Below, in pieces: positions 24,902 through 32,525 of a stretch of 41,933 nucleotides of DNA. Source of the stretch: Flavobacterium sp. UBA6135. Its GTDB lineage: Bacteria > Bacteroidota > Bacteroidia > Flavobacteriales > Flavobacteriaceae. Each line of letters opens with the position of its first letter. Within the stretch, counting starts at the first letter, position 1. Below the pieces are notes generated by a model. That model did not search any database, was not told where the DNA came from, and saw only the letters and a program-made list of their open reading frames with translations. The DNA lies in contig NZ_DIVJ01000043.1 of the NCBI RefSeq assembly GCF_002428305.1, positions 1 through 41,933 on the forward strand, in the 5' to 3' direction. The position numbers and the translations under genes were made by a program.

Positions 24902-26530
24902 ATGGACATCAACTTCAACAAAAACGAAGACCACAACAAGCTTTTACTTTCTGATTTAAAACAGCGGTTTGCTCAAGTAAAATTGGGTGGCGGTGAGAAA
25001 CGTATTGCCAAACTGCATGCAGAAGGTAAAATGACGGCTCGCGAACGTATTGATTATTTGCTAGACCCAAAAGCAAAAAGCATTGAGATTGGAGCTTTCG
25101 TAGGTGACGGTATGTATGCCGAACACGGTGGTTGTCCTTCCGGAGGTGTGGTTGTAAAAATAGGTTATATTAAAGGAAAACAATGTGTGATCGTAGCCAA
25201 TGATGCTACTGTAAAAGCCGGAGCTTGGTTTCCGATTACCGGAAAGAAGAACTTAAGAGCTCAGGAAATTTCCATTGAAAACCGATTACCCATTATCTAT
25301 TTGGTAGATAGTGCCGGCGTATATTTACCGATGCAAGATGAAATCTTTCCGGATAAAGAACATTTCGGTCGCATTTTCAGGAACAATGCTATAATGAGCA
25401 GTATGGGAATTACACAAATTGCTGCCGTAATGGGAAGTTGTGTGGCTGGTGGAGCCTATTTACCAATTATGAGTGATGAAGCCATGATTGTGGACAAAAC
25501 CGGAAGTATATTCTTAGCCGGAAGTTATTTAGTGAAAGCCGCCATTGGCGAAAACATAGACAACGAAACCTTAGGTGGAGCCACAACACACTGCGAAATT
25601 TCAGGGGTGACAGACTACAAAGCTAAAGACGATAAAGATGCTTTAGACCGCATTAAAAGTATTGTTGGGAAAATTGGCGATTATGACAAAGCCGGATTCA
25701 ACAGAATAAAAGCAGAAAAACCTGCCTTGAAGGAGGAAGATATCTATGGTATTATTCCAAAATCGAGATCAGACCAATACGATATGATGGAAGTAATCAA
25801 ACGACTGGTTGATAACTCCGAAATGGATATGTATAAAGAAGGCTACGGACAATCCATCATCACGTGCTATGCTCGAATTGACGGTTGGGCCGTGGGTATT
25901 GTGGCCAACCAACGTACGGTTTCCAAAACAAAAAAAGGGGAAATACAATTTGGTGGTGTGATTTATTCGGATTCTGCCGATAAAGCGACCCGTTTTATTG
26001 CGAATTGCAACCAAAAGAAAATACCGTTAGTTTTCCTTCAGGATGTCACCGGATTTATGGTAGGAAGTAAATCAGAACACGGCGGCATTATCAAAGACGG
26101 AGCCAAAATGGTGAATGCGGTTTCCAACTCTGTTGTACCCAAATTCACTGTGATTGTAGGCAACTCCTATGGAGCAGGAAACTACGCCATGTGTGGAAAA
26201 GCCTACGACCCTCGATTAATCTTTGCTTGGCCAAGTGCCGAATTAGCCGTAATGGGTGGTACGCAAGCCGCTAAAGTTTTAGCACAAATTGAAGCTTCTT
26301 CTTTAAAAGCTAAAGGGGAAATAATTGATGAAGTAAAAGAAAAAGAACTCTTTGACAAAATAAAAGCCCGTTATGATGCCCAGGTTTCACCTTATTATGC
26401 CGCATCAAGATTGTGGACTGATGCGATTATTGACCCATTAGAGACACGTACTTGGATTTCTATGGGTATTGAAGCGGCTAACCACGCTCCTATTGAAAAG
26501 AAATTTAATTTGGGGGTGATACAAGTGTAA
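24902..26530 (+). CDS. Acyl-CoA carboxylase, carboxyltransferase (beta) subunit
   Basis: A 542-aa biotin-dependent carboxyltransferase that moves CO2 from biotin to an acyl-CoA. Both crotonase-fold halves are present: the N-terminal half with KLHAEGKMTARERIDYLLD and MGSCVAGGAYLPIMSDEA, the C-terminal half with VGNSYGAGNYAMCGKAYDP and AELAVMGGTQAAKVL. The loop CVAGGAYLPIMSDE and the LGGATTHCEISGVTD segment resemble 3-methylcrotonyl-CoA carboxylase beta more than propionyl-CoA carboxylase beta, so leucine degradation is a likely role. Specificity is not certain. No biotin-carboxylase subunit is adjacent, so the alpha chain must be elsewhere. Confidence 0.9.
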   Translation: MDINFNKNEDHNKLLLSDLKQRFAQVKLGGGEKRIAKLHAEGKMTARERIDYLLDPKAKSIEIGAFVGDGMYAEHGGCPSGGVVVKIGYIKGKQCVIVANDATVKAGAWFPITGKKNLRAQEISIENRLPIIYLVDSAGVYLPMQDEIFPDKEHFGRIFRNNAIMSSMGITQIAAVMGSCVAGGAYLPIMSDEAMIVDKTGSIFLAGSYLVKAAIGENIDNETLGGATTHCEISGVTDYKAKDDKDALDRIKSIVGKIGDYDKAGFNRIKAEKPALKEEDIYGIIPKSRSDQYDMMEVIKRLVDNSEMDMYKEGYGQSIITCYARIDGWAVGIVANQRTVSKTKKGEIQFGGVIYSDSADKATRFIANCNQKKIPLVFLQDVTGFMVGSKSEHGGIIKDGAKMVNAVSNSVVPKFTVIVGNSYGAGNYAMCGKAYDPRLIFAWPSAELAVMGGTQAAKVLAQIEASSLKAKGEIIDEVKEKELFDKIKARYDAQVSPYYAASRLWTDAIIDPLETRTWISMGIEAANHAPIEKKFNLGVIQV

Positions 26531-26568
26531 TTGGTCTGTTTTTTGATTAAAAACAAAAAACAACTCTT

Positions 26569-26991
26569 ATGAAAAAATATATACTTTTTATTATTGCTTG
26601 CTTAAGTCTTCATCTATCTGCTCAAACGGAAGAATATTCAGGAACATATGTATTTAATAGAGAATCAGAAAAAAATGAAGTTTTAGAATATAAACTCGAT
26701 TTGAATGGTGACGGCACATTTCAGTTTACTAGTTATCGCACAGATATTGGAAAAAATGAGTACCATCATTACAGCAAAGGTAAATGGACGGTTAAAAATA
26801 AAGTGATTCATTTTTCAACTGAAGATATTGATTTAGAGGAAAAGATCACTTTAGACTTTACAGGAACAACGGCAAGAATCATCAAAAAGTCACCCAGAGA
26901 TATGTCAGACAAAGTAGTGCCCACAGCACTTCAATTTTATAAATCTAAAATTTTTTGGATAGCCAATCTAAAACTCATTTTTGTAGAATAA
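26569..26991 (+). CDS. Small secreted protein, lipocalin-like, unrecognised
   Basis: A 140-aa protein with a clear signal peptide (MKKYILFIIACLSLHLSAQ). The mature part is rich in beta strands (YSGTYVFNRES, YKLDLNGDGTFQF, GKWTVKNKVIHFS), resembling the short copper-resistance or lipocalin-like barrels common in Flavobacteriaceae. No metal or catalytic motif is obvious. It starts 38 nt after the carboxylase stop and could share its transcript. Function unknown. Confidence 0.7.
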   Translation: MKKYILFIIACLSLHLSAQTEEYSGTYVFNRESEKNEVLEYKLDLNGDGTFQFTSYRTDIGKNEYHHYSKGKWTVKNKVIHFSTEDIDLEEKITLDFTGTTARIIKKSPRDMSDKVVPTALQFYKSKIFWIANLKLIFVE

Positions 26992-27035
26992 CTATTTCTA
27001 AAACACAAAATCATACCTTTTTGTGACACTTCATT

Positions 27036-27057
27036 AAATATGACTAAAATCATATTT
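27036..27057. promoter_or_regulatory. Palindrome upstream of the PLP decarboxylase gene
   Basis: AAATATGA and TCATATTT form an 8-bp inverted repeat with a CTAAAA centre, 43 bp before the ATG at 27101. It could be an operator or a chance AT-rich palindrome. Confidence 0.25.
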
Positions 27058-27100
27058 TAGGGTTAAAAAAACACCCAATTTTGCTCCAAAATATAGCAAC

Positions 27101-28351
27101 ATGGAATTTTGGAAAAAAAGAACAGCCGCAGAACGACTACAACATATTGAAAAAGCCTTACAGGAAAATGTAAATTTTTCAAAAGATGCCTCTTTAGGTT
27201 ATCCGGCGTCAAAATTAGACGGTAAAGTGTTTTATGATGATGCTCCTTTCTTAAAAGATGCTCCGGTATTAATGACTTTTGTGGCCAATCCGAATCATAT
27301 CGGTTGTCATACCACAGGTACGTCGGAAAAGGCGTTTAAAGGGACACAGCAAATTGAAAGAGAAACATTGGATATTTTGGCTGTAGATATTTTTGGAGCT
27401 GAAAAAAATCAATTTGATGGATACATAGCTTCAGGCGGGACTGAAGCCAACCTGCAAGCCTTGTGGATGTATCGAAACAATTTTATGAAGCATTTCAATG
27501 CACAACCCAATGAGATTGCAATCATAGCTTCTGAAGATACCCACTACTCTATTGCCAAAGGAGCCAACTTACTTTTAATTGATTGGATAAGCATTCCGGT
27601 TGGGTTTGAAAATAGAAAAATCGACAAAGAAGCTTTGAATACTATGCTTGCTGATGCGATTGAAAAAGGTAAAAAGTATTTTATTGTAGTCTGTAATATG
27701 GGAACCACAATGTTTGGTTCTGTTGACAACCCAGAAGACTATTGTGAGATATTGGAAAACTATGATGCCCAATTTTCTATTCATATTGATGCCGCTTATG
27801 GAGGGTTTGTTTATCCTTTTTTGGCAAAGGATAATACCCCTTTAAGTTTCAAAAACCCAAAGGTATCGTCTATTACTGTGGATGCTCATAAAATGTTACA
27901 AGCTCCTTATGGAACGGGAGTTTTTTTATGTAGAAAAAATTTAATTGAAAATGTGTTAACACAAGAAGCTCAATATGTTGAAGGGATGGATTTGACCTTA
28001 TCGGGAAGTCGTTCCGGAGCAAATGCAGTTGCTGTTTGGATGATTTTAAATACCTACGGACCGAATGGATGGTTTGAAAAAATTAAAATTCTTCAAATGC
28101 GTACCGATTGGTTTTGCAAACAATTAGACCAAATGAAAATTACTTATTTTAGAGAAGTCAATATGAATATTGTGACCATCAAGTCTGAATATATTCCGGC
28201 AGAAATAGCGGCTCATTTTGATTTAGTTCCACAAAAACACAATGACCAAAACCAATGGTATAAAGTGGTTTTGATGGAACATGTAGAAGTAGATCATCTT
28301 AACCAATTGTTGGAAGAACTTAAAGAAAACACCGTGACGATTATTTCTTAA
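27101..28351 (+). CDS. Group II pyridoxal-dependent decarboxylase
   Basis: A 416-aa PLP enzyme of the DOPA/glutamate/histidine decarboxylase group. The cofactor pocket is visible: IASGGTEANLQALW, CNMGTTMFGSVDN, D230 in HIDAAYGGFVYPF, and the Schiff-base lysine K264 in VDAHKMLQAPYGTG. Such enzymes decarboxylate an amino acid (aromatic, Asp, Glu, 2,4-diaminobutyrate); the substrate is not evident. It carries the HxxH/PNHIGCHTTG substrate-loop pattern. A similar stand-alone enzyme is often annotated in Flavobacterium as aspartate aminotransferase-like or histidine decarboxylase. A convergent terminator follows. Confidence 0.85.
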   Translation: MEFWKKRTAAERLQHIEKALQENVNFSKDASLGYPASKLDGKVFYDDAPFLKDAPVLMTFVANPNHIGCHTTGTSEKAFKGTQQIERETLDILAVDIFGAEKNQFDGYIASGGTEANLQALWMYRNNFMKHFNAQPNEIAIIASEDTHYSIAKGANLLLIDWISIPVGFENRKIDKEALNTMLADAIEKGKKYFIVVCNMGTTMFGSVDNPEDYCEILENYDAQFSIHIDAAYGGFVYPFLAKDNTPLSFKNPKVSSITVDAHKMLQAPYGTGVFLCRKNLIENVLTQEAQYVEGMDLTLSGSRSGANAVAVWMILNTYGPNGWFEKIKILQMRTDWFCKQLDQMKITYFREVNMNIVTIKSEYIPAEIAAHFDLVPQKHNDQNQWYKVVLMEHVEVDHLNQLLEELKENTVTIIS

Positions 28352-28361
28352 CTAGTAAACA

Positions 28362-28390
28362 TAAAAAAAGCCACTAAAAGTGGCTTTTCT
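28362..28390. terminator. Bidirectional terminator between convergent genes
   Basis: A 10-bp perfect stem, AAAAGCCACT / AGTGGCTTTT, with an AAA loop. On the minus strand the run continues to T7, so it also serves the small Lys/Ala-rich gene. Confidence 0.92.
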
Positions 28391-28408
28391 GTTTGTATAG
28401 AACTTTAA

Positions 28409-28606
28409 TTACGAATTTGTTTCTGCTTTTTTTGCAGAACAACATGCTTTTTTAGCAGAACCACAGTCTTTCTTCTCTTCCGAAGCTTCTGCTTTTTCTG
28501 TTTTAGCTTTCGCTTTTTTCTTGTCTTTATTTTTTGGTTCACCAGCCATAACATCCATTGAGAATAAGAACGATGCTACTGCAAATAAGGCTACAATTTT
28601 TTTCAT
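28409..28606 (-). CDS. Small secreted Lys/Ala-rich protein with C-terminal cysteines
   Basis: A 65-aa protein with a signal peptide (MKKIVALFAVASFLFSMDVMA) and a mature part of about 44 residues that is very rich in Lys, Ala and Glu. It ends in KDCGSAKKACCSAKKAE with three Cys residues, a CGS...CC spacing that suggests metal or thiol chemistry. It has no homologue I recognise. It lies downstream of the thioredoxin gene but has its own -7 box at 28647-28654. A link with the sulfur cluster upstream is possible but rests on position alone. Confidence 0.75.
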   Translation of the reverse strand: MKKIVALFAVASFLFSMDVMAGEPKNKDKKKAKAKTEKAEASEEKKDCGSAKKACCSAKKAETNS

Positions 28607-28646
28607 ACTATTTAAATTTTAACGGTTAATGTAATGAATTGAAAAA

Positions 28647-28654
28647 CAAATATA
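28647..28654 (-). promoter_or_regulatory. -7 promoter element of the small Cys protein gene
   Basis: On the minus strand TATATTTG matches TAnnTTTG exactly, 40 bp before the ATG at 28606, between that gene and the trxA stop. Confidence 0.5.
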
Positions 28655-28678
28655 TATATTTTTTTAAAACGAACAGTG

Positions 28679-28984
28679 TTAATTTTGTATAATTTTTTCA
28701 GAAATGATTTGAAGCAACTGTTGTTTGGACAATACACCCGACTGTCGCCACACTTGTTTTCCGTTTTGAAATAAGAGCATGGTGGGTACTCCTTTTACTT
28801 GGTATTGAGACGCTAGGCTCTGATTTTTATCTACGTCAATTTTGATAATTGAAATGGTTTCACCTAGGCTGTCCTTTACTTCTTTGAGTATTGGACTTAA
28901 GGATTGACAAGGTCCGCACCAGGTGGCGAAAAAATCTACTAACACAGGTTTGTCAGTGTTGATGATATCTTGAAAGGTTTTCAT
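28679..28984 (-). CDS. trxA: Thioredoxin
   Basis: A 101-aa cytosolic thioredoxin with active site WCGPC (C23, C26) in FFATWCGPCQS, the cis-proline segment GVPTMLLF, and no signal peptide. It reduces disulfides and, in sulfur metabolism, can clear persulfides. It is the third gene of the minus-strand unit after the CstB-like enzyme and the rhodanese lipoprotein, 12 nt from the latter, so it is probably dedicated to that pathway rather than being the general thioredoxin. Length is that of a compact thioredoxin. Confidence 0.93.
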   Translation of the reverse strand: MKTFQDIINTDKPVLVDFFATWCGPCQSLSPILKEVKDSLGETISIIKIDVDKNQSLASQYQVKGVPTMLLFQNGKQVWRQSGVLSKQQLLQIISEKIIQN

Positions 28985-28996
28985 TAGTAATCCATT

Positions 28997-29362
28997 TTAT
29001 TGTTTCCAATTCAAATAACCACCTTCTAAATCGATGACTTCAGTGAAACCAAAGTCAACCATTTTCTTGGCTGCGGTTTGACTTCTAGCTCCACTACGGC
29101 AATAAATATAAACGGGTTGGGTTTTGTCTAGTTTTTGAATCTCCGTTTCAAAATCAGCTCCATTAACATTGATATTCAGGGCGTGAGCAATAGCTCCTTC
29201 AGAAAATTCCTCGGAAGTTCTGACATCTACCAGTTGCACCTCCCCTTTTGAGATTGCTGTTTTAAAAGCATCGGGAGCAATGATCTTTACTTTGGGGTTT
29301 GACTGCGACTGACACGAAATTGTCATTACCGACAGTAATAGTATAACCAGTATTTTTTTCAT
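28997..29362 (-). CDS. Rhodanese-domain lipoprotein
   Basis: A 121-aa single rhodanese domain behind a signal peptide ending MTISCQSQ; C17 is a plausible lipidation site, with a weak lipobox. The active-site loop CRSGAR (C88 as the persulfide carrier) is intact, preceded by LVDVRTSEEFSEGAI and followed by DLEGGYLNWK. It transfers sulfane sulfur between donors and acceptors outside the cytoplasm. It lies between the CstB-like gene and trxA on the same strand. Accepting sulfane sulfur in the periplasm is inferred from the signal sequence and context. Confidence 0.92.
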   Translation of the reverse strand: MKKILVILLLSVMTISCQSQSNPKVKIIAPDAFKTAISKGEVQLVDVRTSEEFSEGAIAHALNINVNGADFETEIQKLDKTQPVYIYCRSGARSQTAAKKMVDFGFTEVIDLEGGYLNWKQ

Positions 29363-29414
29363 CTTCTTTACATTTATTTTATTATTTTTCTAAACAGGTA
29401 AAGCATTCGTTCTA

Positions 29415-30818
29415 TTACAACGTACTCGGACAAACATAGGCCGTACGTTTAATACCTGTATTTTTAATCGCGGCATAACCTCCTTTGACATCAATCACAT
29501 TGTGGTAGCCACGAGCTTTTAAAATAGAAGCGGCAATCATGCTGCGATAGCCTCCGGCACAATGCACATAGAAATCTTTGTCTTTAGGGAATTCAGCGAT
29601 ATGGTCATTTAAAAAGTCCAAAGGTGTGGACGGTACATTTTCAATGTGCTCCGAATTGTACTCTCCCGGCTTTCTGACATCAAAGACTGCGGCATTTTCG
29701 TTCATCTTTTGTTCCAATTCGGTAGCAGATACGGTAGTAACCGTGTCATATTCTTTACCGGAACTACGCCATGCGTCAAAGCCACCTTTTAAATAGCCAA
29801 TGGCACTGTCATACCCCACACGAGACAAACGGGTGATGGTTTCTACTTCTTTTCCTTCGGGGGCTACAATTAGAATGGGTTGTTTGTAATCTAAAATTAA
29901 GGCACCTACCCAAGGAGCAAAACCACCTTCGAGACCGATAAAAATGGATTTTGGAATATGGCCTTTTGCAAATTCATCCTGATGACGCACGTCCAGTATC
30001 AAGGCGTTGGTGTCATTAGCAATCAACTCAAAGGCATTGGCATCCAATGCTTTTGCTTCTTTTATGATGTCTTCTACATTACTGTAGCCTTCTTTATTAA
30101 GTTTCACATTCATTGGAAAATAAGCCGGAGGAGGTAATAAACCATCAGTTACTTCTGCGACAAACTCTTCTTTGGTCATGTTGGCTCGCAAGGCATAATT
30201 GGTTGCTTTTTGTTCCCCAATAGTACCCACCGTTTCTTTACTTAAGTTTTTCCCACAGGCAGAACCTGCACCATGAGCCGGATAAACAATAACATCATCG
30301 GCCAATGTCATGATTTTTGTACGTAAACTATCAAACAACAAGCCTGCTAATTGCTCTTGTGTCATGTGTGCGGCTTTCTGAGCCAAATCGGGACGACCTA
30401 CATCACCTAAGAACAAGGTATCACCACTGAAGATGGCGTGATCTTTACCGTTTTTATCTTTCAACAGATAGGTGGTGCTTTCCATTGTATGTCCGGGGGT
30501 ATGCAAAGCAGTAATGGTGATATCGCCGAGTTGAAATACTTCACCATCGGTGGCAATATGAGCTTTAAAACTCGGATTAGCATTGGGACCGTAAACAATA
30601 GTAGCTCCTGTTTTTTCCGCTAAAGTAACATGACCGCTAACAAAGTCGGCATGAAAATGTGTTTCAAAAATGTATTTAATTTTTCCAACAACTGCATCTG
30701 CTTTGTCAATATAAGATTGTACTTCCCGTAACGGATCAATTATGGCAACTTCGCCTTGACTTTCAATAAAATAAGCTCCTTGAGCTAAACAACCGGTGTA
30801 TATTTGTTCAATTTTCAT
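29415..30818 (-). CDS. CstB-like persulfide dioxygenase-rhodanese fusion
   Basis: A 467-aa three-domain enzyme. Domain 1 (about 1-235) is a metallo-beta-lactamase-fold persulfide dioxygenase with H54, H56 and D58 in ETHFHADFVSGH and the later HTPGHTMES and VYPAHGAGS. Domain 2 (about 255-355) is a rhodanese without the catalytic Cys (LIVAPEGKE in its place). Domain 3 (about 365-467) is an active rhodanese with C420 in VHCAGGYRS. This order, with an inactive middle rhodanese, is that of S. aureus CstB, which oxidises bacillithiol persulfide to thiosulfate. The start at 30818 fits domain 1; an ATG at 30875 adds 19 residues and lies upstream of the likely transcription start. It heads a unit with the rhodanese lipoprotein and thioredoxin. 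Confidence 0.93.
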   Translation of the reverse strand: MKIEQIYTGCLAQGAYFIESQGEVAIIDPLREVQSYIDKADAVVGKIKYIFETHFHADFVSGHVTLAEKTGATIVYGPNANPSFKAHIATDGEVFQLGDITITALHTPGHTMESTTYLLKDKNGKDHAIFSGDTLFLGDVGRPDLAQKAAHMTQEQLAGLLFDSLRTKIMTLADDVIVYPAHGAGSACGKNLSKETVGTIGEQKATNYALRANMTKEEFVAEVTDGLLPPPAYFPMNVKLNKEGYSNVEDIIKEAKALDANAFELIANDTNALILDVRHQDEFAKGHIPKSIFIGLEGGFAPWVGALILDYKQPILIVAPEGKEVETITRLSRVGYDSAIGYLKGGFDAWRSSGKEYDTVTTVSATELEQKMNENAAVFDVRKPGEYNSEHIENVPSTPLDFLNDHIAEFPKDKDFYVHCAGGYRSMIAASILKARGYHNVIDVKGGYAAIKNTGIKRTAYVCPSTL

Positions 30819-30868
30819 AATTCGTTTTTTTTTGATTACAAAAGTAAACCTGCATGGGTACTCATACA

Positions 30869-30882
30869 GTAACATTAGTTAC
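30869..30882. promoter_or_regulatory. GTAAC-N4-GTTAC palindrome, candidate Crp/Fnr operator
   Basis: GTAAC-ATTA-GTTAC is a perfect 5-4-5 inverted repeat, the half-site spacing of FNR-type operators (TTGAT-N4-ATCAA). It abuts the -7 box and covers the expected transcription start, a position that suits repression. The link to the Crp/Fnr protein at 5814-6443 is inferred. Confidence 0.45.
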
Positions 30883-30889
30883 AAAGATA
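30882..30889 (-). promoter_or_regulatory. -7 promoter element of the CstB-like operon
   Basis: On the minus strand TATCTTTG matches TAnnTTTG exactly, 63 bp before the ATG at 30818. No -33 TTTG is visible, which fits a promoter needing or blocked by a regulator. Confidence 0.55.
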
Positions 30890-31319
30890 CGGATTTTTGA
30901 AAAGGATTGAAAGGGATGGGTTAGTTTGTGAGGAAATTAAGAAAGGTGTTTGGTGTATCTATATGAGTAGTTTACCATTGTTAAGAATCGAAGTGACTCT
31001 CTTGTTTTGAATTTTGTATTATAGCGTTTACAGTTTTATTTTACCATTGACCTACACACCTGAAGTCAGGTTTCAATGTATTATGACAGGTCATTATTTG
31101 TTTTTTATTGGCTTTCTAGATTTGGATTTCCTTGTAGGTATTGTCAGGTAAACTTGGTTAGTGATTGTAAAACTAGGTAATCTAGCTAACGAAGTCTTTA
31201 AGGAAAAACTTGATTTGCTTTTGAAAAGGATGGAAGAGTTGATTATATTTGAGTGGATTCAATAGTTAGTCGTTAACTTTCAGCCCCGGAAAAAATGAAT
31301 TATAAAAATAATAGGTTTA
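30890..31319. other. Gene-poor stretch with a possible gene remnant
   Basis: No intact gene is seen in about 430 bp. On the plus strand 31161-31265 is open for 34 codons and reads like a protein C-terminus (GNLANEVFKEKLDLLLKRME), without ATG or upstream continuation. It may be the tail of a gene lost when the region decayed. An imperfect inverted pair (CACACCTGAAGTCAGG) lies near 31054. Nothing else is supported. Confidence 0.3.
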
Positions 31320-31425
31320 ACCCATTGGGTGTAATTAAATTTTGGAAATAATTTTGCCACTAATTCACTAATTTTTTATTATAATTACCCGTTGGGTGTA
31401 ATTATTTTTAGTAAAATAAATGGAT

Positions 31426-31486
31426 TAGATATTGGTCAAGATACTGAAATTCAGTATCTTGATGTCGCCAAACAAACCAATATCTA
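31426..31486 (+). promoter_or_regulatory. Long leader hairpin ending at the transposase start codon
   Basis: Outer arms TAGATATTGGT (31426-31436) and ACCAATATCTA (31476-31486) pair over 11 bp, the last base being the A of the ATG. Inside them TCAAGATACTGAA (31436-31448) and TTCAGTATCTTGA (31450-31462) form a further 13-bp inverted repeat. A transcript reading in from outside would lock the start codon in a stem, a device known in other IS leaders that limits transposase made from read-through. Confidence 0.6.
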
Positions 31487-32372
31487 TGACAAATATAGTT
31501 AAAAATTATTTTAAAGTTTTAGAAGTTATAAGTTCTTTGAATTGTGAGTTAGTTTATAAATCAGGTGTTGGAAGAAGAGAAAAAATATCTGATTTAGAGG
31601 TAGTTGCATTGAGTTTGACTGCTGAATTTATGTCTATAGATAGTGAAAATTCATTGTTTAAGCAGATAAATCAAGTAGAAATTCCAAATTTAATAGAGCG
31701 AAGTCAGTTCAATAAAAGAAGAAGAAAACTGTTCTTGTTTTCAGAGGAAGTTAGAACCAAATTAGCAAAGAAATTTTTTAGAATTTGAAGACTATTTTAT
31801 TGTCGATAGTATGCCGCTTGAGATATGTAAATTTTCTCGCCATAATAGAGTAAAAATATGTAAAGAGGAATTTGAAAGTGCCCCCATCAAAAGGATTTTG
31901 TGCATCACAAAACAATTGGTTTTATGGGTATAAACTTCATGGGGTTTGTTCTGTAGCTGGAGTATTTCATTCATTGGATATTACAAAAGCAGGAGTTCAT
32001 GATGTACATTTTTTGAAGAACATAAAACAACAAATGTCTGATTGTGTGCTTCTTGGTGACAGAGGATATTTGTCGGAAAGCATTCAGTTGGACTTATTTC
32101 AAACAGCAAATGTAAAATTAGAGACACCGATGAGAATAAATCAGAAGCAATATAAATCACAGCCTTACATCTTTAGAAAATCAAGAAAAAGAATAGAAAC
32201 TTTGTTTTCGCAGTTGTGCGACCAGTTCATGATCAGAAGAAATTATGCCAAATCTTTTGAAAGGTTTAAAACAAGAATCTTAGCAAAAATAACGTCTCTA
32301 ACTTTAGTTCAATATATCAATAAATTTATCTTTGACAGACCAATTAATAATATCAAAAATCAAATCATTTAA
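31486..32372 (+). pseudogene. IS982-family transposase, two frameshifts
   Basis: The protein starts MTNIVKNYFKVLEVISSLN at 31486 and its frame stops at 31786-31788. The next frame continues with YFIVDSMPLEICKFSRHNR (IVDS carrying the first catalytic Asp), and after a second shift near 31881 the third frame gives WFYGYKLHGVCSVAGVFHS, VLLGDRGYLS (second Asp) and SRKRIETLFSQLCDQF (Glu), ending at 32372. Together they cover the whole IS982 DDE transposase (about 295 aa). The shifts fall at T6 (31774-31779) and C5 (31881-31885) runs, so decay or sequencing error are both possible; programmed shifting at two sites is less likely. Confidence 0.85.
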
Positions 32373-32525
32373 TTACACCCAACGGGTTATAATTATTAGA
32401 TTTAATTCGAATTTTCATCGAAGATGAACAAATTATTGCGTTTAATCAATTTACAATTCGAGAATTCGTGGTAAAAAAACAAGATAATCTTGAAACAAAT
32501 AATTACACCCAACGGGTTAGGTTTA

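Larger units (their letters stand above)
31387..32387 (+). mobile_element. IS982-family insertion sequence, nested in a MITE
   Basis: A 1001-bp element with perfect 18-bp inverted ends ACCCGTTGGGTGTAATTA, flanked by the 7-bp direct repeat TATAATT (31380-31386 and 32388-32394). Size, ends and transposase type fit IS982. Its ends are identical to those of the MITE copies, showing that the MITEs are non-autonomous relatives. The transposase reading frame carries two shifts, so this copy may be inactive. Confidence 0.93.
31320..32517. mobile_element. MITE copy 3, split by an IS982-type insertion
   Basis: The left part (31320-31386) and right part (32395-32517) together make a MITE of about 190 bp, in the same orientation as copy 2, with the IS between them. 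Its outer ends lie in an 8-bp direct repeat TAGGTTTA (31312-31319 and 32518-32525). The left terminal repeat has one change (ACCCATTGGG) and the GC-richer interior block is missing, deleted between CACTAATT repeats. It is more diverged than copies 1 and 2, so it is the older insertion. Confidence 0.93.

Noticed and set aside
31774..31885. Programmed frameshifting of the transposase
   Set aside because: Two shifts at simple runs without a clear A6G-type site or stimulatory stem favour mutation or sequencing error; IS982 normally uses one frame.
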